7,306 nt of DNA. It comes from an uncultured Acidobacteriota bacterium. Lineage in GTDB: Bacteria; Acidobacteriota; Terriglobia; Bryobacterales; Bryobacteraceae. The stretch lies in assembly GCA_937952345.1 (NCBI GenBank), contig CALFYN010001039.1, positions 1-7,306 on the forward strand. Direction: 5' to 3'. The notes below the pieces were generated by a model. The model saw only the letters and a program-made list of their open reading frames with translations. It did not search any database and had not been told where the DNA came from. Both the position numbers and the translations under genes were made by a program. Within the stretch, counting starts at the first letter, position 1; every line of letters begins with the position of its first letter. Below are positions 1-7,306 of this stretch, piece by piece.

Positions 1-1440
1 GAACATGTGCGCCAGCCCGTAGGACACGTTCAGAATGAGTGTCGGCGAGAACGTGTGCGTATCCTGTAGCGTGAAAGCCCGCCGGTATTGCGTCAGTGGC
101 GGATTGCTGGAGTTTCCGATATTTCCATAGAAATTCGGCTCCCCAACGTACGGGTTCTGGATCGAGAAGCGCGTGAACATGCGGTTGAAATCCGACCAGT
201 TGTGGTCGATGCGCACATCTCCGGAATCTGTCCGATTCGAGCGCGATGCCGACCGGTCCAGATTTCCCACCACGCGGCTGTTGCTCGGCTGCGGGTAAAA
301 CTCCGAGAGCCGTAGCGCCACCGGATTGATTCGCGACGCCGGGATCGTATTGTTCGGAAACAACTGGCGCGTGGCCACGTTGCCCTGGATCTGAGTGGTG
401 GCCGGATCGAAGATACGGATGGCCGCACCCGCCGTGTTCACCGTCTGCGAAAAGTCGCCACGCCGTTGCGCGGCTGTCGGCACGGTGAAGGCGCTCGCCG
501 CCAGTTGCCCCTCGCGGAAGCCTTCGTAGTCGCCGAAGAAGAAGGTCTTGTTCTTTCCGTTGTACAGCTTCGGAATCAGGATGGGACCGCCTGCCGTGAA
601 GCCGAACTGGTTTCGCCGTAGCGAGCCCAGTGGAATCCCCGCACGGTTGTTGAAAAAATTATTCGCGTCAAACGCCGAGTTCCGATGAAATTCATAGAGC
701 GAGCCGTGCAGTTCATTCGTTCCCGACTTCGTCACCACGGAGATCACGCCTCCATTGAAACGCCCGTATTCCGCGCTCAATGAATTCGTCTCCACCTTGA
801 ATTCCGCCACCGCGTCCACCGAAGGCGTATAGATGACAAAGTTGTTCCGTCCGCTATTGCGCGGCGTCGTATTCGGCATCCCATCCACGGCCACTTCCGA
901 AGTGAAGTTCGCCGCCCCATTGATGCTCGGCACGGAGCCGCCCAGATGAACCAGGCCTGTAGTGGGCGGCGGAAGCACACCCGGAGCCAGTGTCGCCAGC
1001 GAGAACGGTTCCCGCCCGTTCAGCGGCAAGTCCACAATCCGGCGGTTCTCGATCACCTGCCCGAGCGACGGGTTCACCGTATTCACCAGCGGCGTGGAGC
1101 CCTCCACGGTCACCTGCTCCACCGTATCGCCGACCTCCAGCCGTAAATCCACGCTCAATTGATCGGAAACCTGCAACAGCAGGCTGCTACGTGTGGCGCG
1201 TTTGAATCCCGGGTGTTCGGCCGTCACGGCGTATCGCCCCGGAGTCAGGAACGGCACCACGTACAAGCCCACGTCGTTGGTGGCCGAACTCCGGCTCACA
1301 TTCGTGGCCATGTGCGTCACCGTTACCCGCGCATTCGGAATGATCGCATCCTGTGCGTCGAGCACGCGTCCTTGAATCGTTCCCGTACCGATCTGCCCCC
1401 ACGCGGCGGCAGAGAAAAGAAGCAGAAAAATCCCAAGCAT
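1..1440 (-). CDS. TonB-dependent receptor with N-terminal carboxypeptidase-regulatory-like domain (partial, 480 N-terminal residues)
   Basis: This is an uninterrupted minus-strand reading frame from the ATG at 1440-1438 to the window edge, so the C-terminal part of the beta-barrel is missing. Residues 1-15 form a signal peptide (MLGIFLLLFSAAAWG, then Q). Residues about 17-105 form a carboxypeptidase-regulatory-like beta-sandwich, with GTIQGRVLDAQDAIIPNARV near its start and TPGRYAVTAEHPGFK further on. A plug-like region follows at about 106-245 (VEQVTVEG, RRIVDLPLNGRE, LSAEYGRFNGGVISVVTKSG), then the first barrel strands (GSLYEFHRNSAFDANNFFN, FFGDYEGFRE). Proteins of this Oar-like type are outer-membrane receptors or transporters, greatly expanded in Acidobacteria and usually about 1000-1200 residues long; the substrate cannot be read from sequence. 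The start is supported by AGGGGGA seven bases upstream and by the signal peptide that begins there. No TonB box was identified. The family call is secure; the substrate is unknown. Confidence 0.93.
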   Translation of the reverse strand, partial: MLGIFLLLFSAAAWGQIGTGTIQGRVLDAQDAIIPNARVTVTHMATNVSRSSATNDVGLYVVPFLTPGRYAVTAEHPGFKRATRSSLLLQVSDQLSVDLRLEVGDTVEQVTVEGSTPLVNTVNPSLGQVIENRRIVDLPLNGREPFSLATLAPGVLPPPTTGLVHLGGSVPSINGAANFTSEVAVDGMPNTTPRNSGRNNFVIYTPSVDAVAEFKVETNSLSAEYGRFNGGVISVVTKSGTNELHGSLYEFHRNSAFDANNFFNNRAGIPLGSLRRNQFGFTAGGPILIPKLYNGKNKTFFFGDYEGFREGQLAASAFTVPTAAQRRGDFSQTVNTAGAAIRIFDPATTQIQGNVATRQLFPNNTIPASRINPVALRLSEFYPQPSNSRVVGNLDRSASRSNRTDSGDVRIDHNWSDFNRMFTRFSIQNPYVGEPNFYGNIGNSSNPPLTQYRRAFTLQDTHTFSPTLILNVSYGLAHMF

Positions 1441-1447
1441 TGTCTTG

Positions 1448-1454
1448 TCCCCCT
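1448..1454 (-). promoter_or_regulatory. Ribosome binding site of the TonB-dependent receptor
   Basis: AGGGGGA on the minus strand lies seven bases before the ATG at 1440. It supports this start for a frame that runs off the window. Confidence 0.7.
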
Positions 1455-1511
1455 GAAAGCAACTGGCGGTCGGAATGACTTGCCAATGTGATATTTCAGT
1501 TTTCGCTTAGG

Positions 1512-1541
1512 AGTGTGTCACCGTCCGCGTGCCCGTGTCAA
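1512..1541 (-). promoter_or_regulatory. Candidate sigma-70-type promoter for the TonB-dependent receptor
   Basis: On the minus strand a perfect TTGACA (1536-1541) is followed after 18 bases by CACACT (1512-1517), which matches TATAAT at only three positions. The pair lies about 70 bases before the receptor's ATG, in the only non-coding gap upstream of it (1441-1560). The -35 box is good, but the -10 is weak, so this is a suggestion. Confidence 0.4.
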
Positions 1542-1560
1542 GGGGGAGGGATTCTATTCC

Positions 1561-1839
1561 TCAATCACGACGCCGCCGGTGGTAGGCGCCGCTTCCAAAA
1601 CCGCCGGCGTCGATCAAGACTGCGACTACTAACAGGAGGATGTTGAAGCCTTGCATCGGCATTCCCGAGTTCATCAGCCACGCGTACACCAGCGTGGTTA
1701 CGGGCAGAAAGACGAAACCCAGAAGCGGAATCAGCAGGCCATGATAGGCGCGTTCCAGGTAGTTGGAGAAGAGGAACGCGAGCAGCAGAGTGATTCGGGG
1801 AAAGATGAGAACGAAAATGACCAGAAGGCAAGGCATCAT
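1561..1839 (-). CDS. Small three-helix membrane protein of unknown function (92 aa)
   Basis: Hydrophobic segments at about residues 3-24, 34-55 and 64-79 suggest three membrane spans, and the protein ends in a basic tail (HRRRRD). The conserved-looking core SNYLERAYHGLLIPLLGFVF, followed by LPVTTLVYAW, resembles small uncharacterised membrane proteins found in many bacteria, but I cannot name a function. The frame stays open upstream to an ATG at 1899, which would add about 20 charged, arginine-rich residues. I chose the ATG at 1839 because AGGAG (1844-1848) lies directly before the paired ATG-ATG at 1839 and 1836. The second ATG has the more usual seven-base spacing and would give 91 residues. 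The gene stands between the toxin-antitoxin remnant and the TonB-dependent receptor, in the same direction as both, and has no clear functional partner here. Confidence 0.75.
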   Translation of the reverse strand: MMPCLLVIFVLIFPRITLLLAFLFSNYLERAYHGLLIPLLGFVFLPVTTLVYAWLMNSGMPMQGFNILLLVVAVLIDAGGFGSGAYHRRRRD

Positions 1840-1843
1840 TCTT

Positions 1844-1848
1844 CTCCT
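1844..1848 (-). promoter_or_regulatory. Ribosome binding site that decides the start of the small membrane protein
   Basis: AGGAG on the minus strand sits four bases before the ATG at 1839 and seven before the ATG at 1836. No comparable site precedes the longer-frame ATG at 1899, so translation most likely begins at the paired ATGs. Confidence 0.65.
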
Positions 1849-1939
1849 ATCCGGGGCGCGTCCCGGTTCACGCTGACGGGTCACCCGCCCTTCATACAAT
1901 GTCGATAGCGTAGACGCTGGACTTGTTACGCAATGGATT

Positions 1940-2104
1940 CTACAACTCCCAGGGATTCACAATCGCCACCCCGCTGGTGACGAAGTCGCCGATGGGCTTA
2001 TTGCTGCAACGGCAATTGTGCACGGTTTGGCGATAGTAACCCGAAAGCGGTTTCGGCTTTACGAACTCCGAGATGACGTTGGTGTCAATAAGGAAGCCGT
2101 TCAC
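1940..2104 (-). pseudogene. vapC (relic): Relic of a VapC-family PIN-domain toxin, internally deleted and partly inverted
   Basis: The frame opens with GTG at 2104, overlapping the antitoxin stop as GTGA, and closes with TAG at 1942-1940, giving only 54 codons; PIN toxins of this kind usually have about 130-145. The first 19 residues are a typical PIN start (VNGFLIDTNVISEFVKPKP, with the first catalytic Asp in LIDTN). The last 15 are a typical end (DFVTSGVAIVNPWEL). Between them the minus-strand translation (LSGYYRQTVHNCRCSNKPIG) is unlike PIN, but the plus strand of the same bases reads as the missing C-terminal PIN core. About 75-80 central residues, including the middle catalytic acidic residue, are absent. 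An intact family member would be an Mg-dependent ribonuclease. This copy should be inactive, although the frame remains open. Family assignment rests on recognised motifs. Confidence 0.8.
1985..2046 (+). other. Inverted fragment of the VapC C-terminal PIN core
   Basis: Read on the plus strand from 1985 these bases encode VADGLIAATAIVHGLAIVTR, then K. This is the conserved late PIN segment, with the catalytic Asp of the DGLIAATA motif and the VTRN-like strand. It lies antiparallel to the flanking toxin remnants. Flipping 1988-2047 (60 bases, exactly 20 codons) would join KPKP to ADGLIAATA and VTRK to DFVTSG in one frame, close to the normal order of the family. The right edge coincides with the inverted repeat CCGAAA-GCGG-TTTCGG at 2041-2056. 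The exact breakpoints are uncertain by a few bases. Confidence 0.75.
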
Positions 2105-2337
2105 AACTCAACCGGCCTCGGATCGTCTTGTTGGCGCTCCAAGTGCAATCCGGAATCGCGCAGGGGGGATTCCATAAGAAACTCGCCAAGTCGCTTCTTA
2201 CGTCTGTCCGTGTAAGCCCGCCTCGCGGTCGCCTTCATCGCTACCAGCAGCACCTCTTCAATATCGCGAAACTCTCCGCTGGCCAGCCGTTGCCGGATCA
2301 GGTCTTCGAGTTCCGGAGTTTGAATCTCGATGATCAT
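2101..2337 (-). CDS. Type II toxin-antitoxin antitoxin, ParD/CopG-like partner of a PIN toxin (78 aa)
   Basis: The N-terminal half (MIIEIQTPELEDLIRQRLAS, then GEFRDIEEVLLVAMKA) has the short strand followed by two helices expected of a ribbon-helix-helix DNA-binding antitoxin. The C-terminal half (RRKKRLGEFLMESPLRDSGL, then ERQQDDPRPVEL) matches the toxin-neutralising tail common in small antitoxins encoded before PIN toxins. Its TGA stop overlaps the GTG of the toxin relic by four bases, the classic coupled arrangement. The start is supported by AGGGGA at 2346-2351, eight bases upstream. The gene itself looks intact while its toxin is broken, so it is now effectively a lone antitoxin. It may still bind its operator or neutralise a related toxin elsewhere. 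The subfamily is less certain than the role. Confidence 0.82.
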   Translation of the reverse strand: MIIEIQTPELEDLIRQRLASGEFRDIEEVLLVAMKATARRAYTDRRKKRLGEFLMESPLRDSGLHLERQQDDPRPVEL

Positions 2338-2698
2338 CGCTAAATTCCCCTGCAGGGGATCTATCCAACTCCTCCATTATCGCTCTTCCTTGAGATCCAT
2401 TCCCGCAGGCATCACCTTCGGTGGTCCTTGTCCTCGCAATTGTTTGGAAGCACGATCCGGCGGCGATTGGCTCCCACGGCTTGTGCGTGGTTCGGAAAAA
2501 TGACCAAGCCCTGGCCTGAAAAGCCGGATATTCGTTTCTGCACTCGCTGGCGCTGTTCACCCCTATTGCGTAATATTCCCCACTCCTCACCCCTCCTGCG
2601 TTCCCCCACCCACAATTCCCCTTCGCGCCCATCCTCTAACCCACACAATCCAAGCAACTTCCCCTTTGGCAGCCGAACTGCTATCGAAAGCCCCTCAG
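2338..2698. other. Divergent intergenic region between the antitoxin and the respiratory operon
   Basis: About 360 bases separate the two divergent blocks. Near the left edge is the 14-bp palindrome described separately. From about 2560 to 2667 the plus strand is strikingly C-rich and G-poor: 2581-2640 has 34 C and 4 G. Open frames crossing the region on both strands are low-complexity and lack recognisable motifs, so I call no gene here. The operon promoter should lie in this region. The only -10-like hexamer noticed is TAATAT at 2571-2576, without a matching -35. Confidence 0.5.
2346..2359. promoter_or_regulatory. Perfect 14-bp palindrome, candidate antitoxin autoregulatory operator
   Basis: TCCCCTGCAGGGGA is a perfect inverted repeat with no spacer. 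It lies nine bases before the antitoxin start codon and overlaps its ribosome binding site. Dimeric ribbon-helix-helix antitoxins usually repress their own operon by binding such palindromes. A GATAAT sequence on the minus strand (2376-2381) could be the -10 box just upstream, but no convincing -35 accompanies it. The palindrome is seen directly; the operator role is inferred from position. Confidence 0.45.
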
Positions 2699-2899
2699 AT
2701 GGGCACCGAGATCACCTACCTGGCTCTGGCCGCCAGTATCCTCATGGGGCTGGGTGGAGCTTGTCTGTTCATCTTCGCTGTCAAAAAAGACTACTTCCAC
2801 AACCTGGAAGAAGCCAAGTATCACGTCTTCTGGCAGGACATTGAGGAACTCGTAGACCAGTCCACGGAGCAACTACCGGATGAGCAAACAGGCAAGTGA
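2699..2899 (+). CDS. ccoS: CcoS-like cbb3-type cytochrome oxidase assembly protein (66 aa)
   Basis: CcoS is a short membrane protein needed for cofactor insertion into the catalytic subunit of cbb3 oxidases. This protein has one N-terminal membrane helix at about residues 5-28 (LALAASILMGLGGACLFIFA), followed at once by VKKDYFHNLEEAKYHVFWQD. That resembles the family signature of an aromatic-Ala-Val turn, then an F/Y-D-D-L-E-like stretch and a short acidic tail. The rest (IEELVDQSTEQLPDEQTGK) is hydrophilic and acidic. The frame could open at a TTG at 2666, but the ATG at 2699 begins directly before the helix as in the family; its ribosome binding site is weak. The gene overlaps the Rieske gene by 20 bases, so the two are probably translationally coupled. 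The ccoN gene at the operon end supports the assignment. An alternative is a small accessory subunit of the bc complex. Confidence 0.66.
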   Translation: MGTEITYLALAASILMGLGGACLFIFAVKKDYFHNLEEAKYHVFWQDIEELVDQSTEQLPDEQTGK

Positions 2900-3347
2900 A
2901 CAAAACACCAACCGGCGATCTTTCTTAACCTGGTTCAGCAGCGCCGCCCTCTTCGGATCGGCCGTCATCAGCGCGCTGGCCAATTTCGTGTTCCTCAAAC
3001 CGCGCGCCACGTATGGCCAGCCGAGCCGGTTCTCCATCGGCAAGCCCGATGCCTTCCCCTCTGGCGCAAGAATCGCCATCGAGACGAGACGCATCTGCGT
3101 GGCGCGCGAGGGAAATCAGATCGCCGTGATTTCCACGACCTGTACTCACCTGGGCTGCATCGTCGGCGTCGCCGACACCGGCTTCTCGTGCCCCTGCCAT
3201 GGCTCCCGCTATGACCAGGACGGCAACGTCACCGGCGGCCCCGCGCCCAAGGCGCTTCCCTGGTATCAGGTGAAACTCGCCCCGAACGGCGAACTCGAAG
3301 TCGATACCAGCATCGAAATTCAGCCTGGCTCTTATTACAACGTCTAA
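2880..3347 (+). CDS. Rieske [2Fe-2S] iron-sulfur protein of a quinol:cytochrome c reductase (155 aa)
   Basis: The Rieske subunit takes one electron from quinol at the Qo site of cytochrome b and passes it to a cytochrome c. Both cluster-binding boxes are intact: CTHLGC at residues 88-93 and CPCHGS at 104-109. The ligands are therefore Cys88, His90, Cys104 and His107, with Cys93-Cys106 as the expected disulfide. The N-terminus has a twin-arginine pattern (NRRSFL, residues 11-16) and one hydrophobic helix (about 18-39), fitting Tat-dependent export with the helix kept as a membrane anchor. The C-terminal part (GGPAPKALPWYQVKLAPNGE) follows the normal family fold. The start overlaps the upstream gene by 20 bases, with GGAG at 2866-2869 ten bases before the ATG. 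The cytochrome b gene follows after 18 bases. Confidence 0.95.
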   Translation: MSKQASEQNTNRRSFLTWFSSAALFGSAVISALANFVFLKPRATYGQPSRFSIGKPDAFPSGARIAIETRRICVAREGNQIAVISTTCTHLGCIVGVADTGFSCPCHGSRYDQDGNVTGGPAPKALPWYQVKLAPNGELEVDTSIEIQPGSYYNV

Positions 3348-3365
3348 GCCTGGGAGATTTTCCTC

Positions 3366-4643
3366 ATGAGTGTCAAATCGGCGCTGGCAGAAATACCGCG
3401 CACCATCTGGACCTCGATCTTCCGCCACTCGCTTCCCTCGAGTGAGTTGGGTCAAGCCCAGACGTCCTTCACCAATTTCTTCCTTCATATCCACCCGGTG
3501 AAGGTCAACCGCCACACCCTGAAGGCCACTTACACCCTCGGTCTCGGTCTCATTTCATTCTTTTTATTCCTAATATTGACCGTCACCGGCGTGCTGCTCA
3601 TGTTCTATTACGTGCCTTCCACCACGCAAGCCTACGACCGCATGCTGGACCTGCGCGGGTCGGTCGCCTTCGGCACCTTCCTGCGCAACATGCACCGGTG
3701 GGGCGCGCATGGCATGGTGATCGCGGTATTTCTGCACATGTGCCGTGTCTTCCTAACCGGCTCCTACAAACGCCCCCGCGAGTTCAATTGGGTCATCGGA
3801 GTGCTCCTGCTGCTGCTTACCCTATTCGGCAGCTTTACCGGATATCTCCTGCCATGGGATCAACTCGCATTTTGGGCCATCACTGTGGGAACGGCGATTG
3901 CCGGCTACGCACCTGTAGTCGGCGCGAAAATGCAGTTCCTCCTGCTCGGCGATACCACCGTCGGACAGGAGGCCCTGCTTCGTTTCTACGTCCTGCACGT
4001 GGTTGTCATTCCACTGGCCATCACGCTGCTCGTCGCCATTCACTTCTGGCGCATTCGCAAGGATGGCGGGCTTTCGCGTCCGCCCGAGGCTGACTTGGCC
4101 CCCGGCGCGGAAGCCGTCAGCGTCCAGGTTCTCGCCGCGCCCGTCGAAGTGAAACCCACCGAAGGCAAGCAAGCCTTCGGCCTCATGGGACTCGTCCGCG
4201 GCCCCTTTACCAAAGTCGGCAATACTCCCGAAAACACTGTCTTCAGTTGGCCGAATCTGCTTATGGCGGAGTTGTTCGTCTTCATCTTGACCGTGGCGGG
4301 CATCCTTGTTGTGTCCCTCCTGTTCCATGCTCCGCTTGAGGAACCCGTCAACGCCATGCATCCGCCCAATCCGGCGAAAGCTCCCTGGTACTTCCTCGGA
4401 CTCCAGGAACTGGTCAGCTATTCGGCCTTCTGGGGCGGTGTCGGCATCCCCGGCATCGAAGTCGCCCTGCTCATGCTTGTACCTTATCTGGATCGAAAAC
4501 CCGGCGGCGTCGGCCGCTGGTTCGCCAAGGAACGGCTCCTGGCCAACACGCTGTTCGTCACCTTCGCCCTGTTGAACATCATCCTCATCATCATCGGCAC
4601 ACTGTTCCGCGGGCCTAACTGGGAATTCGTTTCCCCATTCTAA
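3366..4643 (+). CDS. Full-length cytochrome b of a quinol:cytochrome c reductase, b6/subunit IV fusion type (425 aa)
   Basis: This is the membrane core that oxidises quinol and holds two b hemes. The N-terminal half (about 55-232) has four helices with heme ligands His110 and His124 in helix B (RNMHRWGAHGM, FLHMCRVF) and His211 and His226 in helix D (VLHVVVIP, AIHFWRI). The 14-residue spacing in helix D is that of b6f and menaquinol enzymes, not mitochondrial-type bc1. A hydrophilic linker of about 60 residues (232-292) joins three further helices like those of subunit IV (about 296-320, 345-375, 391-413). The Qo loop reads NPAKAPWYFLGLQEL, with Pro where PEWY has Glu. The only cysteine is Cys126, so the cysteine that holds heme ci in b6 is absent. 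GGGAG (3352-3356) precedes the ATG. It is encoded directly after its Rieske partner. Confidence 0.95.
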   Translation: MSVKSALAEIPRTIWTSIFRHSLPSSELGQAQTSFTNFFLHIHPVKVNRHTLKATYTLGLGLISFFLFLILTVTGVLLMFYYVPSTTQAYDRMLDLRGSVAFGTFLRNMHRWGAHGMVIAVFLHMCRVFLTGSYKRPREFNWVIGVLLLLLTLFGSFTGYLLPWDQLAFWAITVGTAIAGYAPVVGAKMQFLLLGDTTVGQEALLRFYVLHVVVIPLAITLLVAIHFWRIRKDGGLSRPPEADLAPGAEAVSVQVLAAPVEVKPTEGKQAFGLMGLVRGPFTKVGNTPENTVFSWPNLLMAELFVFILTVAGILVVSLLFHAPLEEPVNAMHPPNPAKAPWYFLGLQELVSYSAFWGGVGIPGIEVALLMLVPYLDRKPGGVGRWFAKERLLANTLFVTFALLNIILIIIGTLFRGPNWEFVSPF

Positions 4644-4659
4644 AGGAGACCATTCGCAC

Positions 4660-6459
<1,800 letters not shown>

Positions 6460-6462
6460 TTC

Positions 6463-7306
6463 ATGGCGCAAGAACACAAGACTGTGCAATCGGCCGCCGC
6501 CACTCCCGGTGCGGCCGTCCACGAAGACACCACGGCGAAATGGTTCCTTATCAGCGCCGTCATCTATTTCGCAATCGTCGGCATCATTGCCATCATCATC
6601 GCGGCCAAGTTCGTCTGGCCTGAGATGCTCGGCACGGTGGCGATGCTCTCCTACGGGCGTCTGCGCCCGCTCCACGTCAACGGCATGTTGTTCGGATGGC
6701 TGCTCGCCGCCGATATGGGGCTCACCTACTACCTTGTCCCGCGCTTATGCGGCGTGAAATTGTGGAGCGAGAAACTCGGTGTCGCCACTGCCGCACTTTG
6801 GAACGTGATCATCCTCGGTGCGGTGGTCTCCCTGCTCATGGGCTGGAACCAGGGCTGGGAATACGCCGAACTCCCGCTCCCCCTCGATGTCCTTGTCGTC
6901 GTTGCCTGGATCATGTTCGGCGTCAACATCTTCGGTACCATCGCCACCCGCAAATACCAGCAGATGTACGTCTCCCTCTGGTACACCATGGGCACCATCC
7001 TCTGGACCGCCTTCGTCTACCTCACCGGTAACTTCGCGACCCTCTTCACCACCGGCGTCAATCAGGCCAACCTCAACTGGATGTACGTCCACAACGCCGT
7101 TGGACTCATCTTCACTCCCGTCGGCCTGGCCCTGGCCTACTACTTCATTCCCAAAGCCGGCAACATCCCCCTCTACAGCCACAAGCTGTCGATGATTGGC
7201 TTCTGGTCTCTCGCCTTCTTCTACGTCTGGACCGGCGCTCACCACATGCTCCACGGCCCGATTTCACAATGGCTACAAACCATCTCCATCGCCTTCTCGC
7301 TGATGC
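6463..7306 (+). CDS. ccoN: cbb3-type cytochrome c oxidase subunit I, CcoN-like (partial, 281 N-terminal residues)
   Basis: This is the catalytic subunit of a proton-pumping heme-copper oxidase that reduces O2 to water. The frame runs open from the ATG at 6463 past the window end, so the C-terminal half, with the remaining heme ligands, is missing. After a polar N-terminal tail (about 26 residues) come several membrane helices. The key residues of the C family are visible: the low-spin heme b ligand His71 in GRLRPLHVNGMLFGW, and the CuB ligands His210 (MYVHNAVG) and His260-His261 (FYVWTGAHH). Tyr254 lies six residues before His260, where cbb3 enzymes carry their cross-linked tyrosine. This placement separates it from A- and B-type oxidases. 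It begins three bases after the heptaheme cytochrome stop, with GGCAGG (6451-6456) inside that gene as a probable ribosome binding site. Any ccoO or ccoP genes would lie beyond the window. Confidence 0.93.
   Translation, partial: MAQEHKTVQSAAATPGAAVHEDTTAKWFLISAVIYFAIVGIIAIIIAAKFVWPEMLGTVAMLSYGRLRPLHVNGMLFGWLLAADMGLTYYLVPRLCGVKLWSEKLGVATAALWNVIILGAVVSLLMGWNQGWEYAELPLPLDVLVVVAWIMFGVNIFGTIATRKYQQMYVSLWYTMGTILWTAFVYLTGNFATLFTTGVNQANLNWMYVHNAVGLIFTPVGLALAYYFIPKAGNIPLYSHKLSMIGFWSLAFFYVWTGAHHMLHGPISQWLQTISIAFSLM

Noticed and set aside
88..1491. Several short plus-strand frames across the TonB-dependent receptor
   Set aside because: All are antisense to a continuous 480-codon frame with signal peptide and recognisable receptor domains.
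1907..1918. Inverted repeat AGCGT-AG-ACGCT downstream of the toxin relic as a terminator
   Set aside because: The stem is five bases with a two-base loop and is not followed by a T-run on either strand.
2018..2215. Plus-strand open frame starting HGLAIVTRK as a separate small gene
   Set aside because: Only its first part is PIN-like, and that belongs to the inverted toxin fragment. The rest is antisense to the toxin start and to the antitoxin, and there is no start region of its own.
2571..2576. TAATAT as the -10 box of the respiratory operon
   Set aside because: No acceptable -35 lies at 16-18 bases upstream and no extended -10 TG is in place. It is too weak to list as a promoter.
2666..2698. 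TTG start extending the CcoS-like protein by 11 residues
   Set aside because: The added residues precede the membrane helix without family support, and no ribosome binding site supports the TTG. The ATG at 2699 fits the usual family length better.
2428..2844. Plus-strand open frame of 138 codons across the C-rich leader
   Set aside because: It is Ser/Pro/Arg-rich low complexity produced by the pyrimidine-rich DNA, and it overlaps the better-supported CcoS-like gene in another frame.

Overview
The window looks like chromosomal DNA of an acidobacterium, perhaps of the Bryobacter/Solibacter type. This is inferred from the large carboxypeptidase-regulatory-domain TonB-dependent receptor, the GC-rich coding sequence and the style of the respiratory genes; no marker gene is present to prove it. 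Two divergent blocks meet in a G-poor, C-rich intergenic stretch at about 2338-2698.

The left block (1-2337) is all on the minus strand. Reading from the middle outward it holds an intact toxin-antitoxin antitoxin (2101-2337) behind a perfect 14-bp palindrome. Next is a scrambled relic of its VapC/PIN toxin (1940-2104), in which the C-terminal PIN segment lies in inverted orientation. A three-helix small membrane protein follows (1561-1839), and then the first 480 codons of a TonB-dependent receptor (1-1440) that leaves the window at position 1.

The right block (2699-7306) is a tight plus-strand respiratory operon: a CcoS-like cbb3 oxidase assembly protein, a Rieske iron-sulfur protein, a full-length fused cytochrome b, a membrane-anchored cytochrome c with seven CXXCH sites, and the start of a cbb3-type oxidase subunit I (CcoN) cut off by the window end. 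Gaps are 3-18 nt, or a 20-nt overlap. No cytochrome c1 gene lies between cytochrome b and ccoN. The simplest reading is a quinol:cytochrome c reductase built and expressed with its terminal oxidase, with the heptaheme cytochrome acting as the electron bridge between them.

The points most worth a second look are the deletion-plus-inversion in the vapC relic, the 3+2+2 modular build of the heptaheme cytochrome within a combined bc/cbb3 operon, and the menaquinol-type features of the cytochrome b.
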